Shown here one piece after another: positions 59,325-64,000 of a stretch of DNA of 64,000 bases (positions are counted from its first letter, which is position 1; each line of letters begins with the position of its first letter). Origin of the DNA: Prorocentrum cordatum (Eukaryota > Sar > Dinophyceae > Prorocentrales > Prorocentraceae); assembly GCA_963575745.1 (NCBI GenBank), contig CAUYUJ010005003.1, positions 64,001 to 128,000 on the forward strand, read 5' to 3'. Position numbers and translations under genes: made by a program. The notes beneath the pieces were generated by a model that saw only the letters and a program-made list of their open reading frames with translations, was not told the DNA's origin and searched no databases.

Positions 59325-59943
59325 GCCCCCCCACCCCGCTCAGCCCCCCCAGCCCGCCCAGCCGCCCAGGGAACCATGCATGGTCCCCTCATCGTGCCAT
59401 GGAGGTGCCATCTCCCCATCCTTACCCACAGGGTTGGGTCAGGCACGAGAGAAGCAGATCGCAGGTGACGCGCGCAGCTGCAAGGCTCCATCCTCGAGGC
59501 CAGGGTCCCCTCGTCATGCCACTGACAAGAGACGCCTCCCCATCCTTGAACCCCCCCCCCCCCCCTTCTTATCCGCAAGTTTCCTCTACGTGCCCCCTCC
59601 CGTGCCTCACCCTGCCCAAGCTCTTCCCCCTCCTCCGCTTCCCCTTCGTCCGCCTCCTGAGCTCCCCCTTCGTCCTCCTCCTCCTTATGCGTTATACGTT
59701 ATTCCTCCTTCTCCTCCTCTTTATCCTTATCCTACTCCTGCCCTTGTCCTCCTACCCGTGCCTCCCATCCCCAATCCAACCCTTCTCATCCACGTCCCTC
59801 CCCCCGTGCATCCCCGTGCCCAGGTGACGGCCACCTACGCTGATAATTCGGCGAGCCCCAGGGTGGACGGGGTGAAGCCGCCCTCATTTACGCGCGGCCG
59901 TGTCTCGCTGGACATAGCGCGAGGACCCGCGCACGGAGTTTGA
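45151..59943 (+). CDS. 23-exon gene, unknown protein (~1,223 codons), whole span
   Basis: Twenty-three plus-strand exons, listed separately, can be joined in frame from ATG at 45,151 to TGA at 59,941. Nearly all junctions are AG|G, and donors are GT (8), GC (7) and GA (7). Eighteen introns are phase 0. The predicted protein is rich in Lys, Glu and Arg. It has an acidic run then KKPATT/KKPAAA (exon 6), an ILKRPAAA/LKRPAAD segment (exon 11), a Q/H/A-rich region (exon 12) and an Ala/Pro/Gly repeat (exon 20). FGYQEDLNQPWRK followed by VAVWPDGM (exon 7) resembles a segment I recall from dinoflagellate multicopy proteins. Function is not known. Two adjacent genes instead of one is possible, the weakest link being the 1.5-kb intron 11. 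Basic clusters suggest nuclear location, by inference. Confidence 0.6.
45240..45475. repeat. CCT-rich tract, intron 1
   Basis: Most of intron 1 (45,235-45,493) is CCT triplets with CCC and TGC interruptions. Confidence 0.85.
45494..45562 (+). CDS. exon 2
   Basis: Acceptor GAG|GCG, 23 codons of helical charged sequence (NEKNVDARLLELK), donor AAG|GCCCCC (GC), phase 0 at both ends. Confidence 0.65.
45641..45905 (+). repeat. composite minisatellite family, copy D (partial), inside intron 2
   Basis: Three units of about 93 bp (GAGGTGTGCCGGAACGGGC, GGGACCTTCGGTGGAGCT) end in AGACGATGCAGGGATGGGAG. This right flank matches copy B at 61,549-61,572 (AGACGATGCAATTATAGGGA). It sits wholly within the intron between exons 2 and 3. 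Confidence 0.8.
45988..46250. repeat. duplicated CTTGAGCCACGTCC and CCT tract, intron 2
   Basis: ACCTGAGCCTTGAGCCACGT occurs twice (about 45,988 and 46,031), followed by CATCCTACCCTCCTC repeats up to the acceptor of exon 3. Confidence 0.8.
46262..46339 (+). CDS. exon 3
   Basis: Acceptor CCCCAG|GTC, 26 codons (VSGILFFKKKAVEQ), donor TGGCAG|GCGACG (GC), phase 0. The frame meets a stop eight bases into the intron, which supports the boundary. Confidence 0.65.
46390..46675. repeat. GGA-rich tract, intron 3
   Basis: Long purine tract of GGA triplets and GGGAGG blocks. It is of opposite strand bias to the CCT tracts of introns 1, 2 and 5. Confidence 0.85.
46690..46860 (+). repeat. dispersed ~165-bp repeat, copy 1 (intron 3)
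   Basis: GATCGGATGCACAGTCAACC, GCATAATAAGGA, GCATCCTTCCCC, TTCGCTGGCC and CATGGCCCTCCGTGGCCC appear in the same order as at 50,896-51,045. Confidence 0.7.
46901..46972 (+). CDS. exon 4
   Basis: Acceptor GCGCGAG|ATT, 24 codons (IVNHKRDLRDFKEQ), donor TGCCAG|GACGGC (GA), phase 0. The acceptor is the least certain part. Confidence 0.6.
47172..47228 (+). CDS. exon 5
   Basis: Acceptor CTCCAG|GGA, 19 codons (GKFEQIVADPARV), donor TCG|GTAAGC, phase 0. This donor is a canonical GT one. Confidence 0.6.
47278..47395. repeat. CCT tract, intron 5
   Basis: CCT triplets fill almost all of the 177-base intron between exons 5 and 6. Confidence 0.85.
47406..47744 (+). CDS. exon 6, acidic run and KKPAA
   Basis: Acceptor GCGAAG|GAG, 113 codons. 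A basic helical start (LSKKTRKELARKK) is followed by about 60 residues that are mostly Glu, Asp and Ala, then KKPATT and KKPAAAG. The donor is probably AAG|GAGATC (GA), phase 0. An earlier GT at GAGCAC|GTGAGC (47,712) is an alternative that would remove the last KKPAAA. Confidence 0.6.
48038..48103. repeat. 66-bp palindrome, intron 6
   Basis: Arms of 33 bp meet at GTCGAC with no spacer and differ at two positions. The outer ends are GGGGGCCCGCTG and CAGCGGGCCCCC. It ends 17 bases before the acceptor of exon 7. Confidence 0.93.
48121..48303 (+). CDS. exon 7
   Basis: Acceptor GCGAGAG|GAG, 61 codons (FGYQEDLNQPWRK, VAVWPDGMRRQ), donor CCCAAG|GCCGTG (GC), phase 0. The frame stays open a little further, so the end could be later. 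Confidence 0.65.
48973..49062 (+). CDS. exon 8
   Basis: Acceptor TGGAAG|GAC, 30 codons (DKGTGVKIIKSMDRGN), donor CCGCAG|GTACTA (GT), phase 0. The frame is closed by TGA 22 bases upstream of the acceptor. Confidence 0.65.
49357..49441 (+). CDS. exon 9
   Basis: Acceptor CCCCAG|GTG, 28 codons plus one base (VVQLMIHWFDSPEQC), donor GGAG|GCTATC (GC), phase 1. Confidence 0.62.
49491..49629. repeat. ~139-bp imperfect palindrome, intron 9
   Basis: Arms of about 65-72 bp start GCGAACCCTACCCCTACCCC and meet at GGGAGCTCCC, with GGGGTTCACTTCGC near the centre. One indel of about 7 bases and a few mismatches separate the arms. Confidence 0.9.
49789..49861 (+). CDS. exon 10
   Basis: Acceptor CCGAAG|GC completes a Gly codon, then ATREEIDAMKEDIIK and a Lys/Thr/Ala tail. 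Donor TCGAG|GACAGA (GA), phase 2. Confidence 0.55.
49923..50029. repeat. inverted repeat enclosing AGCGTCGAT iterons, intron 10
   Basis: Perfect 10-bp arms TCGTGTCGGC (49,923-49,932) and GCCGACACGA (50,020-50,029) enclose six copies of AGCGTCGAT or a near variant at 10-11-bp spacing (49,951-50,012). Confidence 0.88.
50090..50190. repeat. CCT tract, intron 10
   Basis: CCT triplets with CGT interruptions lie upstream of the exon 11 acceptor. Confidence 0.9.
50315..50525 (+). CDS. exon 11, KKPAAA/KRPAA segment
   Basis: Acceptor GCGTAG|G completes an Arg codon, then KKPAAAILKRPAAATM, a Pro-rich stretch, LKRPAADDPPEKAPEP and SKRMRSPPTK. Donor is AAG|GACCAG or CAG|GACAAC (GA), or TGG|GTTGAA. Basic KRPAA runs are typical of dinoflagellate proteins as I know them. 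Confidence 0.6.
50640..50757. repeat. CCT tract, intron 11
   Basis: CCT triplets, preceded by five repeats of CCCAGACCCCTCCT between about 50,580 and 50,650. Confidence 0.88.
50821..50919. repeat. twin hairpins, intron 11
   Basis: First hairpin: 23-bp arms 50,821-50,843 and 50,853-50,875 with one mismatch and a 9-base loop. Second hairpin, four bases later: perfect 16-bp arms 50,880-50,895 and 50,904-50,919 with an 8-base loop. Confidence 0.93.
50896..51045 (+). repeat. dispersed ~165-bp repeat, copy 2 (intron 11)
   Basis: GATCGGTGCAGTCAACC, GCATAATACGGA, GCATCCTTGCCC, CTCGCTGGCC and CATGGGCCTCCGAGGCCC follow the same order as copy 1. Its left end is also the right arm of a hairpin. Confidence 0.7.
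51060..52028. other. rest of intron 11; no supported exon
   Basis: Ordinary-composition sequence with a 14-bp perfect palindrome CAAGGGTACCCTTG near 51,379. A missing exon, or a boundary between two genes, could lie here. The open frame from 51,792 leads into exon 12. Confidence 0.4.
52029..52625 (+). CDS. exon 12, Gln/His/Ala-rich
   Basis: Acceptor ACGCAG|GTC, then VQLIDADTQPETQEDLQQ and about 140 residues dominated by Gln, His and Ala in HHQQQAQ-type repeats, ending TPPTPQPSQ. Donor TCACAG|GATTGT (GA), phase 0. The exon may start earlier (frame open to 51,792). Codons mix CAG, CAC and GCC. Confidence 0.5.
52660..52910. repeat. CCT/CAT tract, intron 12
   Basis: About 250 bases of CCT triplets interrupted by a (CATCCT)n block. 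Confidence 0.92.
53093..53137 (+). CDS. exon 13
   Basis: Acceptor CTCCCAG|GAA, 15 codons (EEQTRLLTQQLFELK), donor AAG|GCTGCC (GC), phase 0. The frame continues open as an Ala/Pro-rich stretch to a stop near 53,360, so a longer exon with a later donor is possible. Confidence 0.5.
53470..53526 (+). CDS. exon 14
   Basis: Acceptor TGCGAG|GAC, 19 codons (DTATIERMLEENAKQ), donor GCAGAG|GTCCAC (GT), phase 0. Confidence 0.6.
53565..53651. repeat. 87-bp imperfect hairpin, intron 14
   Basis: Outer arms GGAATGCCCAACATGCG.. (53,565-53,589) and its near complement (53,628-53,651) enclose a perfect 18-bp palindrome GCCTGGGAGCTCCCAGGC at 53,599-53,616. A GGA tract (53,652-53,760) follows. Confidence 0.88.
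53818..53945 (+). CDS. exon 15
   Basis: Acceptor CGCGAG|GTC, 42 codons plus two bases (VASEVVADFVHDDPLIQAAF), donor TTTTACAG|GAGCTC (GA), phase 2. Confidence 0.62.
53978..54050. repeat. ACCGATAACAACG repeats, intron 15
   Basis: Five or six copies of ACCGATAACAACG-type 12-18-bp units lie just left of the twin hairpins. Confidence 0.85.
54063..54181. repeat. twin hairpins, intron 15
   Basis: First hairpin: 28-bp arms 54,063-54,090 and 54,095-54,122, one mismatch, 4-base loop CTTA. Second hairpin, five bases later: perfect 25-bp arms 54,128-54,152 and 54,157-54,181, 4-base loop AATG. Both lie between exons 15 and 16. Confidence 0.95.
54263..54365 (+). CDS. exon 16
   Basis: Acceptor GCCCAG|G completes Arg, then NLTPAAMQKYKRMNRG, MKKIEREEW and SEAK. 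Donor CTAAG|GTGATA (GT), phase 0. Confidence 0.65.
54500..54850. repeat. CCT, CAT and CAA tracts, intron 16
   Basis: CCT triplets (54,500-54,625), then CAT triplets (54,625-54,740), then CAA triplets (54,795-54,845). Poly-Ser/Ile/Asp/Gln frames here are artefacts. Confidence 0.93.
54929..55012 (+). CDS. exon 17
   Basis: Acceptor CTTCAG|GCG, 28 codons (AKREKAKIETDTEREW, NVDSIIRE), donor CGCGAG|GAAGGG (GA), phase 0. The intron that follows starts a triplicated ~205-bp unit 15 bases downstream. Confidence 0.62.
55028..55632 (+). repeat. three tandem ~205-bp units filling intron 17
   Basis: Units begin ATCGTCAGA at 55,028, 55,232 and 55,441. Each holds TAACTAGTCAACTC-type sequence, GAGTTCACGAGTTCTCGAAC, CCCGCACTC.CATCTTCT and CGACCCATTCCCCCGTGTG. 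The last unit runs up to exon 18. Confidence 0.9.
55647..55720 (+). CDS. exon 18
   Basis: Acceptor CTTAAG|GAA, 24 codons plus two bases (EGGRKSAAAVQGAINYCAAA), donor GGCTG|GTGCAT (GT), phase 2. It follows directly after the third tandem unit. Confidence 0.65.
55965..56090. repeat. (CT)n tract, intron 18
   Basis: TCTCTC dinucleotides with CGCT and CCT interruptions, ending in a C-run. Confidence 0.93.
56191..56326 (+). CDS. exon 19
   Basis: Acceptor AGCAAG|G completes Trp, then FQYNDMTKRIEFLYKKRG, TRWSIREQEVARK and LPLQ. Donor CTGCAG|GTGTTG (GT), phase 0. Confidence 0.65.
56686..57498 (+). CDS. exon 20, Ala/Pro/Gly tandem repeat
   Basis: Acceptor CCCGAG|GTG, about 271 codons. After AAADELGAQLVTRAAL come about 180 residues of APGAASAASAE-type repeats encoded by a 33-36-bp tandem repeat. 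A Lys/Glu-rich end follows (KKARKDESEEAKKLRED, RFRKQLSAGK). Donor AAG|GCGGTG (GC), phase 0, or slightly later. The minus-strand frame of 604 codons across 55,809-57,623 is its antisense shadow. Confidence 0.6.
57859..57948 (+). CDS. exon 21
   Basis: Acceptor GAAAAG|GAC, 30 codons (DSFFSDPTVRESSLEASF, IKALEEK), donor GAGAAG|GTGAGC (GT), phase 0. The frame continues through VSMLNQICQTNTFAQLY, so a later donor at CTGTAC|GTTAAC is possible. Confidence 0.6.
58304..58378. repeat. (TA)n/(CA)n tract, intron 21
   Basis: ATATAT repeats flank a CACACA core just upstream of exon 22. Confidence 0.92.
58435..58518 (+). CDS. exon 22
   Basis: Acceptor TTCGCAG|CAG, 28 codons (QLYTGDYALAVSRL, DTVTEDMEKH), donor AAGCAC|GTGAGC (GT), phase 0. 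Confidence 0.58.
58792..59020. repeat. GTTAAGATT and ACCGGT cluster, intron 22
   Basis: About ten AAGATT-type repeats (GTCAAGATTGT, GTTAAGATTT, GCTAAGATT) flank three copies of CRCAAAAWACCGGTYAA (about 58,855, 58,897 and 58,937). AATCTTAACACGC occurs in inverted orientation within the cluster. Confidence 0.85.
59105..59325. repeat. C-run, (ACGC)n and (CA)n tracts, intron 22
   Basis: A C-rich run, then CACGCACG repeats and about 45 CA dinucleotides. The T/G strand gives artefactual Cys-Val frames. Confidence 0.95.
59824..59943 (+). CDS. exon 23 (terminal), stop TGA
   Basis: Acceptor GCCCAG|GTG, 39 codons (VTATYADNSASPRVDG) and TGA at 59,941-59,943. AATAAA occurs 40 bases after the stop (59,983-59,988), but it lies in a repeated motif and dinoflagellates do not rely on that signal, so its role is doubtful. 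Confidence 0.5.
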   Translation: MTATYADNSASPRVDGVKPPSFTRGRVSLDIARGPAHGV

Positions 59944-59974
59944 CGAGGGGGAGATGACAGAGCGGTACAGTCAA

Positions 59975-60265
59975 GTCGCTGAAATAAAGACCGCGTTCGG
60001 GACGGGGCTCTGGTTTTGGGCGCCGTTCCTTAGACTTTGTCGTGGAACGTATTTGCGGTCGTTTGCCTACCGTGGCCAGAACAGTCCATCCGTGCCTTAT
60101 TACAGCCAAGACGCTGAAATAAGGAACACTTTGGATTCGGAAAGGGCTCGATGTTCCTTACGTCCGCCCGCGGTTGTTCCTCTCGCCCTTCTCGTGCACC
60201 CAGGCTTTTTTGAAGCCGCAGGGGGGCTTCGTTCCTAAGGTAGCGCCCCTTATTTCAGTGGCCCG
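59975..60265. repeat. GCTGAAATAAGG repeats, direct and inverted
   Basis: GCTGAAATAAAGACCG at 59,978, GCTGAAATAAGGAAC at 60,111 and the inverted CCTTATTTCAG at about 60,247. TTCCTTA also recurs. The relative TAAGGAAC occurs twice near 57,720-57,750 in intron 20. Confidence 0.65.
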
Positions 60266-60269
60266 ACTG

Positions 60270-60960
60270 TCTGCGTTCAAGGGGGTGGGGTGCGGGTGCG
60301 TCGCAGAACCATGCACCGACAGTGACCGCCGGATCGAGTGCAGTTCCCCAGCGGAGAGCACGCGCGCAGTTTCGATCACCTTTTAGCCAGGTAATTTTCG
60401 AGTTTCGTTCGCTACTCTCGCGGACGTCGTGATGATTGAATCCAAGTGCCGAGCTCAGTGTGCTGCATGGGCAAGCCACGGCGCGAGCGCGGCACTGCAG
60501 TTCTGAGCGAGTGCGCGCAGGGCATGAGCCCCAACGGCGAGCGACACGCTTCCAGGATGTCGGCGAAATTAGTTTATTTCTACGTCATGCACCTTCAAGC
60601 GCCTTCCTGCTTCAAATTCGGACGGTTCTTTTCATTCTATCATATTCAAGGGTGGGGCGGGTGCCCACTACATTTCCAACGCGTTCCTACTTCATGGTTC
60701 TACCTACGTCTCTCAGCCGACGGGCCCGCACCGATGGTGAGCATGCAATCCGATCGCGGATGGTGGAGAAACCTCAGCATCCCCGTGCCATGGCGCTGCA
60801 TCTGATTGCCGTTGTCCCTCGTGACTCGTCGCGTGCCCGCTCTTCCCGCCCCTGCAGTGTGCTGCACTATGGGTCCAATGGCATTGGGGGTTGGCCTCAA
60901 ACACAACCCTCATTCGGAAAGACGCCTTCACCCAAATGCCATGTCCCGTGCCCCCCGCCA
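60270..60960. other. no supportable gene
   Basis: Short plus-strand frames of 60-180 codons without motifs or splice patterns. Confidence 0.4.
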
Positions 60961-60965
60961 GGCGA

Positions 60966-61656
60966 GCGACGCAAACATTAGTTTGGCGAAGGACCCAACC
61001 ATATGCAGCTGCGGGCGCCGCGGTTGTGAAGACAGTCGTCGGTGGAACCCCCATGCGGCGCCGCAAAACTTGTGAAGGGCGTGCCGATTTAGGGAGGTGG
61101 GCGGGTGCATGCGAACCCTCCCACTGGGACATTCGGCGTCCCCCCCCCCCCCCACATGGGGCCACAATCCGCGCGAGTGGTGTGCAGACACGGGCGCTCG
61201 CCCACGTGCGAACTGCACCGCGGAGAATCGGTGGAACTCGATATGGGGGCCACGAAGCGCGCGAAGGGTGTGCCGAAACGGGCGCGACGCCCATGTGCGA
61301 ACTGCACCGCGGAGACCTTCGGTGGAACCCCCTGGGGGCCACGAAGCGTGTGAGGGGTGTGCCGAAACGGGCGCGATGCCCACATGCGAACTACACCATT
61401 GGGACCTTCGGTGGGGAGCCCCATAGGGCCGCGAATAATGTGAGTGGTGTACCGAAACGGGCGCGGCGCCCACATGCGAACTGCGCCGCTGTGGCTTTCG
61501 GCGTAGCTCCTTATGGGACCACGAAGCGCGTGAAGGGCGCGTCGAAGCATAGACGATGCAATTATAGGGAAGAGAGGGGGGGCATGAGGATGAAGGAGGG
61601 AACGCGGGGCGTTGTCTCTTCAAAACGGGGGCCGTACACGACAGGATGGTTGGGAA
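60966..61656 (+). mobile_element. composite minisatellite element, copy B
   Basis: The left end shares 24 identical bases with copy A (CGAAGGACCCAACCATATGC...) and the right end shares GTCTCTTCAAAACG and ACAGGATGGTTGGGAA. Inverted CCCAACCAT (60,994-61,002) and ATGGTTGGG (61,646-61,654) bracket it. The core (61,060-61,545) has five to six units of about 90 bp with GTGTGCCGAAACGGGCGCG and GACCTTCGGTGGAAC. It has fewer units and more divergence than copy A. Confidence 0.65.
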
Positions 61657-62640
61657 CATAGCACGATTCACCGACGTAAACTGCCCGCGTAAGGTCGCGC
61701 GCGTTAAGCGCCACCGCCTCTACACCATAGCGTTCCGCAGTGGCGGCCCACGCAAGCCGCGGCGCAAGGTCGGCCAACATAAAGTGTGTTTTATAGAAGC
61801 GCACATGTGCAGTGCAGTTGTTTGCTGATGATCGGGCGCCCGCCCATTTCATCACCGATGGCGGTTGGCTGGGGGCGAGCTTCGGGTTGGCAGCACCGCT
61901 GCCGAACGATGTCGGGCTCCTCATCTCGTCCCATGCCCTCCGCCTCCTCCTCCCGCGTCTTCTCCATCCTTCCCCGCCCCGCCTTCTCCTCCTCATCCTC
62001 CGCCGCCTCTTCCTCCTCATTCTCCTCCTCCTCGTCCTCCTCCTCCTCCTCCTCCTCCTACTCCTCCTCCTCCTCCTCCTCCTCCTCCTCCTCCTCCTCC
62101 TCCCCCCTCCTCCCCCCCCCGCTCCCACTCCCCCGCTGCCTCGCCCCCGCCCGCGCACCTTGCCCTCCGACCCAACCCAACCCGCGCGCAACTCGGCTTG
62201 CAACGCCCACGCGGCGGCGATTGCGATGCGTGCACGGGGTTGGCTGGTGCATCTCTTCGGCCGCGCTAACGCGAGCATGCCCGCGCGCGCAACGGCCAGC
62301 TGGTTGGGCCCGACCGACGCGGCCGCGGTGGCGCTGGCCGCTGGGCACTTCCCAACGCGGGCGTGGCAATGCGAGTCGGCGAGTCGGGCGGGCGCGGTAC
62401 CATGGGAACGCACCAGGTGCATGCCGCGAGGGATGTGCCCACTTGGCCGAGGCTAAGACATCAATGGCCTCATCGCGCCCCCGCGAGTCGGCAAGGCGGG
62501 GCCCTGGCGAGGCCCGATGCCAAGGGCGCCCTACGGTCAGGGCACTCTGTGAAAACCTTGCGCGGGACCCTCTGCGGGGGGGCGGGGCGCGGGCGGGTCC
62601 CAACCGCAAAACCAATATAGCAACGTGGGCGCCTGAACCG
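61657..62640. other. no supportable gene; CCT tract inside
   Basis: Overlapping frames on both strands are dominated by the CCT tract at about 61,975-62,105 and by GC-rich sequence. A plus-strand frame to 62,456 ends with ordinary-looking residues (HLFGRANASMPAR) but has no motif. Confidence 0.4.
61975..62105. repeat. (CCT)n microsatellite
   Basis: CCT triplets with CTT, CGT and TAC interruptions. Confidence 0.92.
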
Positions 62641-62647
62641 ATCCGTT

Positions 62648-62667
62648 CCAGCCGCCATCGGCTCGAG
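62648..62667 (+). other. possible relict spliced-leader sequence
   Basis: CCAGCCGCCATCGGCTCGAG, 51 bases upstream of the ATG, resembles the 3' part of the dinoflagellate spliced leader (GCCATTTTGGCTCAAG), sharing GCCAT, then GGCTC and AG. Two T are missing and one base differs near the end, so the match could be chance. Confidence 0.25.
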
Positions 62668-62718
62668 CTGTTGCTTGTTCGGGGCGCACTCGGCCGAGCT
62701 GCGCTCGCGGCGTCGACC

Positions 62719-64000
62719 ATGCCGCCGAAGAAGAAGCCCCGATGGGACATCAGCCCGTCACCTGAGCCTCACGCCGCCGATGGTGGTCCGCAGCTTTGTT
62801 GGGACAGCCCCGCTGGGGATGACGGGCGCGACGAGGCCAATGCAGCGCGGTGCGCAGCAGGAGAACGCCTCTGTGAGATGTGGCTTCTCGGGTACTGCGA
62901 GGGCAGACTCACGGCCAAAGACGCGTGCTCGTCCGCGTGGCTCGCCCGCGAGTCGGGCGCCGCAGGACCGTTCCACCTCTACATGCTTCACCCCGACAGC
63001 GCGACGGGCAACTTCCAGAAGAAGTTAGACCGCGCCTTCAAGTTCGTCAAGATGGTGGACCCCGTGGAAGTCGAGGCGCCGATGCTCCGCAGGAGGTCTG
63101 AGCGGGTCTCGGGCAGCGTGCTGCTGACGCCGCCGCACGAAGCCATCTCCGCGGAGCACTTGGCTGACCCTGAATTGGCGGGCAAGCTGGATGGGGGGGT
63201 CGCTGGCAGCCCTGAGTGGGCCGACGCGCACGCGCAGCACCCTGCAGCGCGCGCCGCGGCGGGTCGCCCAATGCACCCCGTGGCGTTGTACATCGACGGG
63301 GTCCGCTACACCCGATCGATCGGCCTGGGTCGCGCCGACTCGTTCATTGGTTTCTTCGTGTACAGCCTGATCAGCCAGAAGCGCCACTTAGTCGGGCTGT
63401 TGAAGAAGTCGAAGCAGTGCAAGTGCGGCTGCAAGGGCTGGTGCACGCTCTGGTGCATATTTCGGTTCTTGGCGTGGAGCTTCAGCGCCGCGATGGTCGG
63501 GCAGAGGCCAGCGCAGAAATGGGATGGCACCGCGTTCGGGGAGGACGACCACTACGGGGCCATGGCGCGGGCTAGCCCCGCCCTCCCCTGCCGAATCGCC
63601 CTTGTCCAAATCAAGGGCGATTGGATGGAGTTCTGCAGCGCGTTGGGCTTCCCGAACTGGCAGACGAAATACACGCCATGCATATTTTGCAGGGCGACTA
63701 AAGACGAGCTCTACCAGTTCTCCAGCTTGACCTCGAAGACGCATGAGTGGGGCACGTACGCCGACGACGCCTATGACGCGCAGTGCACAGCCTGCGAGGT
63801 CACTGTCACCCTGGCTTCTGAAGATGATCGGGTCCACCTCCTGGGCAATTTGAAGTGGGACATGTCCAAGACAAAGGGTCTTGGCGGCAGAACGTGCGCG
63901 GGCAATGTCCCGCGTTTCGGCTTGGAAGCACATGACCGCCTGGAACCGTCTGATGAGCTCCCCGACATCGGTGCTTTGTCAACAACGCCCATACCGCCCG
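62719..64000 (+). CDS. intronless ORF, unrecognised Cys-rich protein, runs off the window
   Basis: From ATG (CGACCATGCC) the frame is open for 427 codons to the edge with no stop, so the protein is longer. Residues 4-8 (KKKPR) could be a nuclear signal. Residues 187-224 (PVALYIDGVRYT, then FIGFFVYSLISQKRHLV) have the acid-in-hydrophobic-strand pattern seen in some DDE transposases. CKCGCKGWCTLWC lies at 234-246, VQIKGDWMEF at 296-305, and CIFC (321-324) with CTAC (356-359) could bind zinc. Asp193 and Asp301 are candidate catalytic acids. It contrasts with the neighbouring gene of ~75-nt exons. I do not know the family; a transposon-borne or retroposed gene is an inference. Confidence 0.8.
   Translation, partial: MPPKKKPRWDISPSPEPHAADGGPQLCWDSPAGDDGRDEANAARCAAGERLCEMWLLGYCEGRLTAKDACSSAWLARESGAAGPFHLYMLHPDSATGNFQKKLDRAFKFVKMVDPVEVEAPMLRRRSERVSGSVLLTPPHEAISAEHLADPELAGKLDGGVAGSPEWADAHAQHPAARAAAGRPMHPVALYIDGVRYTRSIGLGRADSFIGFFVYSLISQKRHLVGLLKKSKQCKCGCKGWCTLWCIFRFLAWSFSAAMVGQRPAQKWDGTAFGEDDHYGAMARASPALPCRIALVQIKGDWMEFCSALGFPNWQTKYTPCIFCRATKDELYQFSSLTSKTHEWGTYADDAYDAQCTACEVTVTLASEDDRVHLLGNLKWDMSKTKGLGGRTCAGNVPRFGLEAHDRLEPSDELPDIGALSTTPIPP

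Noticed and set aside
58992-59334. Cys-Val repeat frames
   Set aside because: Translation of a (TG)n tract; no flanking exon signals.

Overview
The window looks like nuclear DNA of a dinoflagellate alveolate. This is inferred from three things. Short exons joined at AG|G junctions use GT, GC and GA donors about equally. A KKPAA/KRPAA-type basic segment is present. GC-rich sequence is saturated with trinucleotide microsatellites, minisatellites and decayed Ty1/copia-like and LINE-like retroelements. A Prorocentrum-like genome is one possibility, but nothing here fixes the genus. There is no operon structure, no tRNA or rRNA gene and no CRISPR array.

Layout. 1-9.9 kb holds decayed coding sequence: a degenerate plus-strand gene with a possible SGNH-like fragment (4.1-7.0 kb) facing a minus-strand copia reverse transcriptase relic (about 7.0-7.9 kb). 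9.9-23.1 kb is mostly repeats: a tandem duplication, a minisatellite bracketed by inverted C/G-rich units, a ~10-bp satellite, and two copies of a composite minisatellite element. 24.5-36.4 kb is a large broken minus-strand copia-type element (RING-H2-bearing leader, retropepsin, integrase, RT, RNase H). It is flanked by two direct copies of a ~230-bp repeat. 36.4-44.9 kb holds microsatellites and a minus-strand LINE with endonuclease and RT, whose YADD motif reads YSDA.

The main result is 45.15-59.94 kb. Twenty-three plus-strand exons, most of 45-130 nt, join in one frame into about 1,223 codons with a stop at 59,941. Eighteen of 22 introns are phase 0. The introns consist of CCT/GGA tracts, long near-perfect palindromes (twice as adjacent twin hairpins), a triplicated ~205-bp unit and dispersed repeats. 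The protein is charged and helical with an acidic/KKPAA region, a Q/H/A-rich region and a long Ala/Pro/Gly repeat; its function is unknown.

60.97-61.66 kb is another copy of the composite minisatellite element, ending in short inverted repeats. From 62,719 an intronless reading frame runs uninterrupted off the right edge (at least 427 codons). It encodes an unrecognised Cys-rich protein preceded by a weak spliced-leader-like sequence, so it may be a retroposed or mobile gene.
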